A stretch of 45,189 bases of DNA from NCBI GenBank assembly GCA_963626805.1, contig CAVFXS010000027.1, positions 1-45,189 on the forward strand, in the 5' to 3' direction. Origin of the DNA: CAG-632 sp963626805. GTDB taxonomy: Bacteria > Bacillota > Clostridia > Lachnospirales > Lachnospiraceae. Within the stretch, counting starts at the first letter, position 1, and every line of letters starts with the position of its first letter. This document shows, piece after piece, positions 14,694 through 22,809 of this stretch. The position numbers and the translations under genes are program-made. The notes below the pieces were generated by a model, which saw only the letters and a list, made by a program, of their open reading frames with translations, did no database searches and was not told the DNA's origin.

Positions 14694-14838
14694 CGTTGTG
14701 ACGATAGGAAAAAGTATGTGGTGGAGGAAATCATACACGGTGGAGGAATGGTCGTAAAACATCGGAATTTCCAGCCAGAATGAGACAGAAATCGCAGACG
14801 GATGAATGTAGAATACAGAAAAGGATGGGAGGCGGGCA

Positions 14839-15762
14839 GTGAAGTATAAAATCTATCTGGATGTTTTATTTTTGATCAATTTTGGAATGGATGCATGGAT
14901 ACTCTGGCTGACCGGTAAATTGTGCAGAAAGCATCCGGTGTGGTGGCGGCAGCTGATCGCGGCACTGAGCGGAGCCTTTCTTGTAACGATTCTTGTATGG
15001 ATTCCGGTGCCCAAAGCCTGGCTCTATGCGGTTCTGGGCTATGGAATTACAGGACTGCTCATGTGCTGGCTGGCATTCTCACCGCATTCAGTATGGGAGA
15101 CGGTAAAAAGCTATCTCTGTATGCTGGTGGTAACCTTCCTGTTGGGAGGGATTATGAACTGGTTATATCTGGGGACCGGACTTGGTACATATATTAACCG
15201 GCTCTGTGCCGGAAACGGTCTGGGGCTCCGAGGACTTACAATTCTGATGATTATCGGTGGTGCTATATTCGGAATCCTGGGAACCGGAGCGGCAGGTATC
15301 CGGGAAGAGTGGAGGAATCCGTATTATCAGGTGATTTTATACTGGAAGGGCAAGCAGATAAAGGGCAGGGGACTTCTGGATACCGGAAACTTTCTGACAG
15401 ATCCGGTCAGTCATCAGCCGGTAGTGCTGGCGGAAGCCGAATGGATCTGCCCTTTATTATCAGAGGAATATCGGAGTCTGGTGCAGACCTATCTGGCAAC
15501 CGGCAGGATCGATTATGATCAGATTGCAGAACAGGGACTCTCCGGGATCCGATGGATTCCGTATTACTCGGTAGGCAATGAACAGGGGGAGCTGCTGGGG
15601 ATCGTGTGTAATGCAATGATGCTCAGACATAACCGACAGGAGAGTGTCCGCAGAAATGTAGTGGTAGGAATCAGTCCGACTCCGCTTTCGGATGATCAAC
15701 GGTATCAGCTTCTGTTGCAGGAAAGGATCTTAGAATGGGAGGAAACAATATGTTGCAGGTAG
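14839..15762 (+). CDS. spoIIGA: Sporulation sigma-E factor processing peptidase SpoIIGA
   Basis: A 307-residue membrane-embedded aspartic protease. The N-terminal half has about five membrane segments; the cytoplasmic half carries GRGLLDTGN with the predicted catalytic Asp at residue 181. After engulfment signalling from the forespore it cuts the pro-sequence from sigma E, encoded immediately downstream. It starts with GTG after GGGAGGCGGG. The 196-bp gap upstream holds the ftsZ terminator. It also has one TGACGAT (14699-14705) matching six of seven bases of the Spo0A box, but no convincing promoter was found there. Confidence 0.92.
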   Translation: MKYKIYLDVLFLINFGMDAWILWLTGKLCRKHPVWWRQLIAALSGAFLVTILVWIPVPKAWLYAVLGYGITGLLMCWLAFSPHSVWETVKSYLCMLVVTFLLGGIMNWLYLGTGLGTYINRLCAGNGLGLRGLTILMIIGGAIFGILGTGAAGIREEWRNPYYQVILYWKGKQIKGRGLLDTGNFLTDPVSHQPVVLAEAEWICPLLSEEYRSLVQTYLATGRIDYDQIAEQGLSGIRWIPYYSVGNEQGELLGIVCNAMMLRHNRQESVRRNVVVGISPTPLSDDQRYQLLLQERILEWEETICCR

Positions 15763-16481
15763 TCAGTAATGAGCAGTTTAAATTCACAATGGTCGGAAGA
15801 TTTGCGGGGCTTTTCTTTCCGCCCAGGGGAGAGATTCATTATATAGGGGGCTCGGAGATCCTGCCTCCGCCATTAGATGCGGCACAGGAGCAGAAGCTTC
15901 TGGGAAAGATGGGAACATTCGAGGAGGGAGAGGCTAAAAGCATTCTGATCGAGCATAATCTGCGCTTGGTCGTATATATCGCAAAGAAGTTTGATAATAC
16001 CGGGGTTGGGGTGGAGGATCTGATTTCGATCGGTACCATTGGCCTGATCAAAGCAATCAACACCTTTGTGCCGGATAAAAAGATCAAGCTGGCCACCTAT
16101 GCCTCCCGCTGCATTGAAAATGAGATCTTGATGCATCTTCGGAGAACAAATAAGACCAAGATGGAGGTCTCGATTGATGAGCCTTTAAATGTGGACTGGG
16201 ATGGAAATGAACTGCTGCTGTCAGATATTCTGGGAACGGATGAGGATGTGATTTACCGTGATATTGAGGACGAGGTGGACCGGAAAATGCTCCGGAGAGC
16301 ATTATCCGTACTGACACCCCGGGAGCGACTGATCATTGAACTCCGGTTTGGTCTGACCTCCGAGAGCGGAGAAGAGCTGACGCAGAAGGAGGTGGCAGAT
16401 ATGCTTGGAATCTCTCAGTCCTACATATCAAGGTTGGAGAAGAAGATCATTAAACGCTTAAAGCGGGAAATGGTCTCCTGA
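15750..16481 (+). CDS. sigE: RNA polymerase sporulation sigma factor SigE (pro-form)
   Basis: A 243-residue sigma-70 family factor for early mother-cell genes. The N-terminal pro-sequence (FKFTMVGRFAGLFFPPRGE) ends at YIGGSE-ILPPPL, the SpoIIGA cleavage region. Regions 2 (NLRLVVYIAKKF, DLISIGTIGLIKAI, TYASRCIENEI) and 4 (LTPRERLIIELRFGL, QKEVADMLGISQSYISRLEKK) follow. ATG 15750 has GGGAGG 7 bp upstream and overlaps spoIIGA by 13 bp, suggesting translational coupling; an ATG at 15735 is in frame. The last 24 bp overlap the end of sigG on the other strand. Confidence 0.95.
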   Translation: MLQVVSNEQFKFTMVGRFAGLFFPPRGEIHYIGGSEILPPPLDAAQEQKLLGKMGTFEEGEAKSILIEHNLRLVVYIAKKFDNTGVGVEDLISIGTIGLIKAINTFVPDKKIKLATYASRCIENEILMHLRRTNKTKMEVSIDEPLNVDWDGNELLLSDILGTDEDVIYRDIEDEVDRKMLRRALSVLTPRERLIIELRFGLTSESGEELTQKEVADMLGISQSYISRLEKKIIKRLKREMVS

Positions 16482-17252
16482 TAAATATTTTTTCATGTGT
16501 CGGAGCGCTCCCTTTTCCAGACGGCTGACCTGTGCCTGGGAAATGGAGATCTCTTCGGCAACCTCGGTCTGGGTTCTGCCTTCGAAAAAACGGAGCCGGA
16601 TAATATCTTTTTCTCTTTCGGGCAGACGCTTCACTGCTTCCTTCAGGGATATTTCTTCGAGCCATGCTTCCTCCGTACATTTCTTATCTCGCACCTGATC
16701 CATCAGATACAGGTGATCACCGCCCTCCTGATAGACCGGTTCATAGAGGGAGAGCGGACTTGAAATGGCATCCAGAGCAGTTACTACGGTTTCTTTGTCA
16801 TAACCAATCGCCTCAGATAGCTCTTCAATGGTAGGCTCCTTATCATGGATGCGAAGAAACTGCTCCTTGGCATAGATTGCTTTATAGGCAATATCCCGCA
16901 GAGAACGGGAGACACGGATGGAATTGGAATCCCGGAGATACCGCTTGCACTCGCCCATGATCATGGGAACTGCATAGGTTGAGAATCGGACATTTAAGGA
17001 GCGGTCGAAGTTATCAATGGCCTTCATGAGACCGATACAGCCGATCTGAAACAGGTCATCCGCATGCTCGGAATTTCCGGAAAAACGCTGGATCACGCTT
17101 AAGACCAGACGTAAATTACCTTCGATCAGCTGCTCTCTGGCATGTGGGTCACCCTGTTCCATCTGTATAAACAGCTGCTCCTTTTCTTCATTGCTTAGCA
17201 ATGGAAGCTTGGAAGTATTTCTTCCGCACAAATCCACTTTGTTCAGTGCCAT
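16458..17252 (-). CDS. sigG: RNA polymerase sporulation sigma factor SigG
   Basis: A 264-residue late forespore sigma factor. The start MALNKVDLCGRNTSKLPLL and the core NLRLVLSVIQRF, DDLFQIGCIGLMKAIDNFD, VRFSTYAVPMIMGE, RVSRSLRDIAYKA and SQAQVSRLEK are those of SigG; no pro-sequence is present, as expected. RBS GGAGGA lies 7 bp before ATG. In Bacillus and many clostridia sigG lies in tandem after sigE; here it is inverted and overlaps sigE tail-to-tail by 24 bp, so it cannot receive read-through from spoIIGA-sigE. No clear sigma-F or sigma-G promoter could be read in the 130-bp gap to lepA. Confidence 0.95.
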   Translation of the reverse strand: MALNKVDLCGRNTSKLPLLSNEEKEQLFIQMEQGDPHAREQLIEGNLRLVLSVIQRFSGNSEHADDLFQIGCIGLMKAIDNFDRSLNVRFSTYAVPMIMGECKRYLRDSNSIRVSRSLRDIAYKAIYAKEQFLRIHDKEPTIEELSEAIGYDKETVVTALDAISSPLSLYEPVYQEGGDHLYLMDQVRDKKCTEEAWLEEISLKEAVKRLPEREKDIIRLRFFEGRTQTEVAEEISISQAQVSRLEKGALRHMKKYLSGDHFPL

Positions 17253-17318
17253 AAGATGTTCCTCCAGATGAATGACTTCTAAATATAAGGATTTACGAAA
17301 TGAAATAGATTTATACGA

Positions 17319-17347
17319 TGGAAAAAATGGAAAAACCGTGTTATACT
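17319..17347 (+). promoter_or_regulatory. Probable sigma-A promoter of lepA
   Basis: TGGAAA at 17319-17324, a 17-bp spacer and TATACT at 17342-17347, in the divergent gap between sigG and lepA. Confidence 0.5.
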
Positions 17348-17382
17348 ACCTCTAGCAATTGAACCATTACGGAGGAAACAGA

Positions 17383-19197
17383 ATGTCTCATATAGATCAG
17401 AGCAAGATTCGAAATTTTTGTATTATAGCGCACATAGACCATGGAAAGTCCACGCTGGCAGACCGGATCATCGAGATGACAGGACTGCTGACCAGTCGCG
17501 AAATGCAGGCACAGGTGCTGGATAATATGGACCTGGAGCGGGAACGTGGTATTACGATCAAGGCACAGGCGGTCCGGACTGTATATAAAGCAGATGACGG
17601 AGAAGAGTATATTTTTAACCTGATCGATACACCGGGACATGTGGATTTTAATTATGAGGTATCCAGAAGTCTGGCGGCGTGTGAGGGTGCTGTGCTGGTA
17701 GTGGATGCCGCACAGGGTATCGAGGCACAGACACTGGCGAATGTTTATCTGGCACTGGACCATGATCTGGAGGTTATGCCGGTGATTAATAAGATCGATC
17801 TGCCAAGTGCCGAGCCGGAGCGGGTGAAGGATGAGATCGAGGACGTGATCGGACTGGAAGCACAGGATGCACCGTTAATTTCAGCCAAGACCGGATTAAA
17901 TGTAAAAGAGGTGCTGGAGCAGATCGTGAAGAAGATCCCGGCTCCGACCGGAGATCCGGAAGCGCCGTTGCAGGCACTGATCTTTGACAGTATTTATGAT
18001 CCGTATAAGGGCGTTATTATTTTCTGCCGGATCAAGAACGGCTGTGTGAAGAAGGGTACCCGGATCCGTATGATGGCAACCGGAGCAGAGGAAGAGGTCG
18101 TAGAGGTCGGTATTTTCGGTGCCGGTCAGTTTATTCCGGGCGAGGAGCTGTCTGCCGGTATGGTAGGCTATATTACAGCCAGCTTAAAGAATGTAAAGGA
18201 TACACAGGTGGGTGATACGGTAACTGGAGCAGATCGGTCTTGTACGGAACCGCTTCCGGGATATAAGAAGGTCAATCCGATGGTATACTGTGGTCTTTAC
18301 CCGACCGATGGAGCGAAATATCCGGATTTACGGGATGCACTGGAGAAGCTTCAGTTAAATGATGCAGCTCTGCAGTTTGAACCGGAGACCTCGATTGCAC
18401 TGGGATTCGGATTCCGGTGTGGATTTCTGGGACTTTTGCATCTGGAAATCATACAGGAACGTCTGGAGCGGGAGTATAATCTGGATCTGGTAACGACAGC
18501 TCCGGGTGTTGTTTACCGGGTACATAAGACCAACGGTGAGATGATCGAACTGACAAATCCATCCAACCTGCCGGATCCGTCCGAGATCGATTATATGGAA
18601 GAACCATTCGTATCGGCGGAGATCATGGTGACGAAGGACTTCGTCGGACCGATCATGCAGCTGTGCCAGGAACGGCGCGGTATATATATCAGTATGGAAT
18701 ATATGGAAGAAACGCGTGCATTATTAAAGTATGAGATGCCGTTAAATGAGATTATTTATGATTTCTTTGATGTGTTAAAATCCAGATCCAGAGGCTATGC
18801 TTCCTTTGATTATGAGATGAAAGAATATAAGCAGTCAAAGCTGGTGAAGCTGGATATCCTGATCAACCGGGAAGAGGTCGATGCGCTGTCTTTCATTGTA
18901 CATGCGGATGGTGCATATGAGCGGGGCAGAAAGATGTGTGAGAAGCTGAAGGATGAGATCCCGCGTCATCTGTTCGAGATTCCGATTCAGGCAGCAATCG
19001 GAGGCAAGGTCATTGCCCGTGAGACCGTAAAGGCAATGCGGAAGGATGTTCTTGCCAAGTGCTACGGCGGTGATATTTCCAGAAAGCGGAAGCTGCTGGA
19101 GAAACAGAAGGAAGGCAAGAAGCGGATGCGGCAGGTAGGAAACGTCGAGATTCCGCAGAAGGCATTTATGAGTGTCTTAAAGCTGGATAGTGAATAA
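17383..19197 (+). CDS. lepA: Elongation factor 4 (LepA), ribosomal back-translocase GTPase
   Basis: A 604-residue translational GTPase related to EF-G that acts on stalled or mistranslocated ribosomes and in 30S biogenesis. G1 AHIDHGKST near residues 15-23, G3 DTPGHVDF, G4 NKIDLPSA; the LepA-specific C-terminal domain ends in the conserved stretch KEGKKRMRQVGNVEIPQKAF. ATG 17383 has GGAGG 7 bp before it; the longer frame from 17359 lacks a ribosome site. hemW follows closely, as in many Firmicutes. Confidence 0.97.
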   Translation: MSHIDQSKIRNFCIIAHIDHGKSTLADRIIEMTGLLTSREMQAQVLDNMDLERERGITIKAQAVRTVYKADDGEEYIFNLIDTPGHVDFNYEVSRSLAACEGAVLVVDAAQGIEAQTLANVYLALDHDLEVMPVINKIDLPSAEPERVKDEIEDVIGLEAQDAPLISAKTGLNVKEVLEQIVKKIPAPTGDPEAPLQALIFDSIYDPYKGVIIFCRIKNGCVKKGTRIRMMATGAEEEVVEVGIFGAGQFIPGEELSAGMVGYITASLKNVKDTQVGDTVTGADRSCTEPLPGYKKVNPMVYCGLYPTDGAKYPDLRDALEKLQLNDAALQFEPETSIALGFGFRCGFLGLLHLEIIQERLEREYNLDLVTTAPGVVYRVHKTNGEMIELTNPSNLPDPSEIDYMEEPFVSAEIMVTKDFVGPIMQLCQERRGIYISMEYMEETRALLKYEMPLNEIIYDFFDVLKSRSRGYASFDYEMKEYKQSKLVKLDILINREEVDALSFIVHADGAYERGRKMCEKLKDEIPRHLFEIPIQAAIGGKVIARETVKAMRKDVLAKCYGGDISRKRKLLEKQKEGKKRMRQVGNVEIPQKAFMSVLKLDSE

Positions 19198-19240
19198 GAT
19201 AGAAAAGAAACACGCAGGAAGGGAGCAAAGGAGGAGAAGG

Positions 19241-20395
19241 ATGAGACAACCGGTCAGTCTGTATTTTCATATTCCTTTTTGCGTGAAAAAATGTCACTAC
19301 TGTGATTTTCTGTCCTTTCCGGGATGCAGTCTGTCCTGTCAGGCGGAGTATGTGGACGCAATGCTCCGGGAGCTTCATGCGTACCGGGAAATGGCAGAGG
19401 ATTATCAGGTGAAGACTATATTTCTGGGAGGCGGTACGCCGTCCCTGTTGGAGGAAGAGCTTGTGGAACGATTGTTCCATGAGCTTTATTCTGTCTGGAG
19501 GGTCGATCCGGATGCGGAGATCACGATCGAGACAAATCCGGGAACCTTAAGCCGTGAGAAGCTTCTGTGCTATCATGCACTTGGGATCAACCGTCTGAGC
19601 ATTGGGCTGCAGAGTACGGTGGAGCAGGAATTAAAAACCATCGGCCGGATTCATAATTATGAGCAGTTTCTGGCAAACTATTATCTGGCAAGAGAAGTCG
19701 GATTTAAAAATATTAATATTGACATTATGTCGGCGTTACCGGGGCAGACATTGATCTCTTACGGAAGGACACTGGAACGGATTCTGAAGCTGCAGCCGGA
19801 GCATATCTCTTCGTACAGTCTGATTCTGGAGGAAGGGACCGATTTCTGGGAGAATGCGGAGATCGAGCGTGCATTGCCTTCTGAGCAGGCAGAACGGATC
19901 ATGTATCATTATACGAAGAAATGTCTACAGAGTGCCGGGTATGAGCGGTATGAGATATCGAATTATGCAAAGACGGGGTATGCCTGCAGGCATAATCAGG
20001 TATACTGGACCGGTGGCACTTATCTGGGGCTGGGTCTGGGAGCTGCTTCTTATTGGAATGGAATGCGGTTTTCCAATTCTTCGGATATGGAAGAATATAT
20101 CACGAACTGTAAACAGGGGATGATTACGGAGAACCGGAAGGATGTCATAGCTGTGACGAAAAAGAATCAGATGGAGGAATACATGTTTCTGGGACTGCGC
20201 CTGATGGCAGGCGTTTCTGTTTCGGAGTTTGAACAGCGGTTCGGAGTGCCGATGGAACAGGTATATGGATCGGTGATCCGTTCCTATACGGAGCAGGGAC
20301 TGTTAAAGACGGAGCAGGGTCGGCTGATGCTTACGGAATCCGGAATTGATGTGAGCAATTCTGTCATGGCGGATTTTCTGTTGGAAGAATCGTGA
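19241..20395 (+). CDS. hemW: Radical SAM protein HemW (heme chaperone family, HemN-like)
   Basis: A 384-residue radical-SAM enzyme. The 4Fe-4S-binding CxxxCxxC lies at C14, C18 and C21 directly after LYFHIPF; GGGTPSLL (SAM-binding), ETNPGTL and the C-terminal winged-helix-like HemN_C region are present. HemW family members act as heme chaperones rather than coproporphyrinogen oxidases; the short N-terminus before the Cys motif fits HemW, not HemN. ATG 19241 follows AAGGAGGAGAAGG; the longer frame starting at 19190 overlaps lepA and is unlikely. Whether this organism uses heme is unknown. Confidence 0.93.
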   Translation: MRQPVSLYFHIPFCVKKCHYCDFLSFPGCSLSCQAEYVDAMLRELHAYREMAEDYQVKTIFLGGGTPSLLEEELVERLFHELYSVWRVDPDAEITIETNPGTLSREKLLCYHALGINRLSIGLQSTVEQELKTIGRIHNYEQFLANYYLAREVGFKNINIDIMSALPGQTLISYGRTLERILKLQPEHISSYSLILEEGTDFWENAEIERALPSEQAERIMYHYTKKCLQSAGYERYEISNYAKTGYACRHNQVYWTGGTYLGLGLGAASYWNGMRFSNSSDMEEYITNCKQGMITENRKDVIAVTKKNQMEEYMFLGLRLMAGVSVSEFEQRFGVPMEQVYGSVIRSYTEQGLLKTEQGRLMLTESGIDVSNSVMADFLLEES

Positions 20396-20426
20396 TATAG
20401 ATAAGTAAAAAAAATAAAAAATTCCC

Positions 20427-20455
20427 TTGACAAAGGTTAAGGTGAGTGATAAGTT
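20427..20455 (+). promoter_or_regulatory. Heat-shock operon promoter (-35 clear, -10 poor)
   Basis: A perfect TTGACA at 20427-20432 lies 34 bp before the CIRCE element. The -10 is poorly defined: TAAGTT at 17-bp spacing, or TATACC further down at 22-bp spacing. The CIRCE element just downstream supports a promoter here. Confidence 0.5.
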
Positions 20456-20466
20456 ATACCTAGATG

Positions 20467-20493
20467 TTAGCACTCAGAATAATCGAGTGCTAA
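20467..20493. promoter_or_regulatory. CIRCE element, HrcA operator
   Basis: TTAGCACTC, nine bases, then GAGTGCTAA: an exact match to the CIRCE consensus. It lies between the promoter and hrcA, so HrcA represses its own operon (hrcA-grpE-dnaK-dnaJ). Confidence 0.97.
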
Positions 20494-20543
20494 TAATCCA
20501 GGGAAGATTGACGAAGAATTGTTTTCGAGGAAAGGGTGATTGC

Positions 20544-21587
20544 ATGGAGCAGTTAAGCGAGCGAAAGATGAAAATTCTTCAGGCGATTGTTGCTAACTAC
20601 TTGGAAACAGGCGAACCGGTTGGTTCTCGTACAATTTCAAAATATACGGATTTGAATCTGAGTTCTGCTACGATCAGAAACGAAATGGCAGATCTGGAGG
20701 AAAGCGGATACATTGAACAGCCACATACCTCTGCCGGACGGATTCCGACGGATGCAGGTTACCGAGTCTATGTAGACCAGTTAATGATGGAACGTGATAC
20801 CGAGGTAGCAGAGATGCGGCAGGAACGGGAAGGACTTCTGGAGCGGGTAGACCGTATGGAAGTCATGCTGAAGCAGGTGGCGAAGGTGCTGGCATATAAT
20901 ACGAATTATGCAGCTATGATCACTGCACCGCAGAATCGGCAGATTCGAGTGAAATTCCTGCAGCTGACGATGGTTGATGACCGACACATTCTGGCGGTTA
21001 TCGTGGTAGATGGAAATGTGATCAAGAATCAGCTGATAGAAGTAGAAGAACCACTTGGTAATGATGAGATTTTGAAACTGAGTATTCTGATGAATTCCTT
21101 CCTGCAGGGTGCATCACTTTCCGATATTAATATCGAAATGATACAGACAATGAAGGTTCAGGCGGGAATATATGCCGATGTGTTGGACAGAGTATTAAAC
21201 GGGGTAGTAGAAGCTGTTCGGGAAGCAGATGAACGACAGATCTATACGAGTGGAGCAACGAACATTCTGAAGTATCCGGAGATCGGAGATGCAGAAAAGA
21301 CCAGTGTGCTGTTAGATGCCTTCGAAGAAAAGAAGATGTTAAATAAGCTGGCAGATGAGACCTTAAGCAATGATGAGAAAGGTATTCAGATATATATCGG
21401 AGATGAAACTCCGGTACAGAATATGAAAGACTTGAGTGTGGTAACCGCTACCTATGAATTACAGGAAGGTGCGAAGGGTACGATCGGAATCATCGGACCG
21501 AAGCGTATGGACTATAAGAAAGTGGTGAGCACACTGAAGGAGCTGACAGTTGAGCTCGACGAGATATTTAATAAGAAAGAAACGTAA
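20544..21587 (+). CDS. hrcA: Heat-inducible transcription repressor HrcA
   Basis: A 347-residue repressor with an N-terminal winged-helix domain (LSERKMKILQAIVANYLETGEPVGSR, then TIRNEMADLEE) and a GAF-like dimerisation domain. It binds CIRCE and is kept active by GroE. ATG 20544 is chosen because the longer frame from 20427 would run through the promoter and the CIRCE element. First gene of the heat-shock operon; 22 bp before grpE. Confidence 0.96.
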   Translation: MEQLSERKMKILQAIVANYLETGEPVGSRTISKYTDLNLSSATIRNEMADLEESGYIEQPHTSAGRIPTDAGYRVYVDQLMMERDTEVAEMRQEREGLLERVDRMEVMLKQVAKVLAYNTNYAAMITAPQNRQIRVKFLQLTMVDDRHILAVIVVDGNVIKNQLIEVEEPLGNDEILKLSILMNSFLQGASLSDINIEMIQTMKVQAGIYADVLDRVLNGVVEAVREADERQIYTSGATNILKYPEIGDAEKTSVLLDAFEEKKMLNKLADETLSNDEKGIQIYIGDETPVQNMKDLSVVTATYELQEGAKGTIGIIGPKRMDYKKVVSTLKELTVELDEIFNKKET

Positions 21588-21609
21588 AAGCAAGGAGATG
21601 AGTCACTGA

Positions 21610-22791
21610 ATGAATGAACTTCAAAAAGAATATTTTCAGAAACTGGAAAAGGAGCAGGCAGAAGCAGAAGCTGCAGAAGAAGCAAGGCTGAAGGCACTCA
21701 TGGAAGCTGAACGAAAAAAAGAAGCCGTGAAGAAAGAAATGGAAGCCAAGGCTAAGGAAGAAGCGGAACGCAGAGCAGAAGTAGAAGCCCAGGAGATTAT
21801 TGAACGTGTAAAAGCGAATATAGCAAAGGAAAAAGAAGAAGGCAAAAAGCCGGATGCAAGTAAGACTAAGAATCCGGATACCGGAAAGAAGAACGGTAAG
21901 ACAGAGGATGCAAAGGCAAAAGCACCGGAGAAGCCAAAGGAAGGGACTGCAAAGGGACAGTCGGAGACAGCTGAAGAGAAAAAGGCAGAGGATGGAAACA
22001 TCTACGAGCGGGAACCGGTCGGAGAGGCATCTATGCCGAAGAAGAGTCCGAAATTTAAGAAGGGTGCTCATAAGAAGCCTGCAACAGGAACCACTGCTGC
22101 ACAGGCTACAAGAGAAGCAGCCGCAACCGTAGAAACACCGGAGGCAGAGGAAGCGCCGAAGGTGAAGGAAGAGCCAAAGGAAGCAAAGAAACCGGAGGCT
22201 AAGGAAGAAGCCAAGCAGCAGAAAACTCCAAAGGCGGAAGCAAGGTCAGAAGAGAAAACAGCTGATAAGCCGCAGGATGTGGAAACAGCAGAAGCAGAGG
22301 AAGACTCAGTTAAGAAAGCAACACCGGAGAGCAAGGCAGCTTCTGATAAAGAAGCGAAGCTTCAGGAGCAGCTTGAGGAAGCACAGGACAAATATAAACG
22401 ACTTCTGGCTGAGTTTGAAAATGCAAGGGCCAGAGAGGCAAAGGAAGCATCCCATATGTATGACGTAGGTGCAAAAGCAGTTCTGGAAAAGTTACTGCCG
22501 GTGGTAGATAACTTTGAACGGGCAATCCAGACCATCCCGGATGAGGATAAAGACAGGGCCTTTGAACAGGGTGTGGATAAAATATATAAGCAAATGATGA
22601 CCATTCTGGGAGATATTGGAGTAGAAGCAATGAATGCAGAAGGTACAGAGTTTAACCCGGATCTTCACAATGCGGTTATGCATGTGGAGGATGATGCATA
22701 TGGCGAGAATGTTGTGGCAGAAGAGATGCAGAAGGGTTATATGTATAAAGATTCTGTATTAAGATACAGTATGGTAAAAGTTGCAAATTAA
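21610..22791 (+). CDS. grpE: Nucleotide exchange factor GrpE with a ~245-residue charged N-terminal extension
   Basis: A 393-residue protein, about twice the usual GrpE length. Residues ~247-393 are a complete GrpE: long dimerisation helix (LQEQLEEAQDKYKRLLAEFEN), four-helix bundle (LLPVVDNFERAI) and the beta domain ending YMYKDSVLRYSMVKVAN. It releases ADP from DnaK, encoded next. Residues 1-246 are low complexity: first a highly charged, Ala/Glu/Lys-rich predicted helix (1-85), then a disordered Lys/Glu/Pro/Ala-rich region. The whole stretch is one open frame continuous with the GrpE domain. An internal start nearer the GrpE domain cannot be excluded, but none with a good ribosome site stands out. 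Confidence 0.93.
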   Translation: MNELQKEYFQKLEKEQAEAEAAEEARLKALMEAERKKEAVKKEMEAKAKEEAERRAEVEAQEIIERVKANIAKEKEEGKKPDASKTKNPDTGKKNGKTEDAKAKAPEKPKEGTAKGQSETAEEKKAEDGNIYEREPVGEASMPKKSPKFKKGAHKKPATGTTAAQATREAAATVETPEAEEAPKVKEEPKEAKKPEAKEEAKQQKTPKAEARSEEKTADKPQDVETAEAEEDSVKKATPESKAASDKEAKLQEQLEEAQDKYKRLLAEFENARAREAKEASHMYDVGAKAVLEKLLPVVDNFERAIQTIPDEDKDRAFEQGVDKIYKQMMTILGDIGVEAMNAEGTEFNPDLHNAVMHVEDDAYGENVVAEEMQKGYMYKDSVLRYSMVKVAN

Positions 22792-22809
22792 AATATGGAG
22801 GTAATAAAC

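Noticed and set aside
14712..14790. Mini-ORFs with ribosome-like sites between ftsZ and spoIIGA (for example MWWRKSYTVEEWS)
   Set aside because: Very short, no link to an attenuator structure, and no reason for a Trp-rich leader before spoIIGA.
17253..17382. Sigma-F/G-type promoter for sigG
   Set aside because: GTATA and CATCGTA occur on the minus strand, but the spacing is 21 bp and one -10 base is wrong.
20427..20543. Upstream extension of hrcA
   Set aside because: The frame runs through the -35 and the CIRCE operator, so it is not translated.
21636..22334. Long minus-strand ORFs opposite grpE
   Set aside because: They mirror the Ala/Glu/Lys-rich repeats of GrpE and lack starts, ribosome sites or homology.
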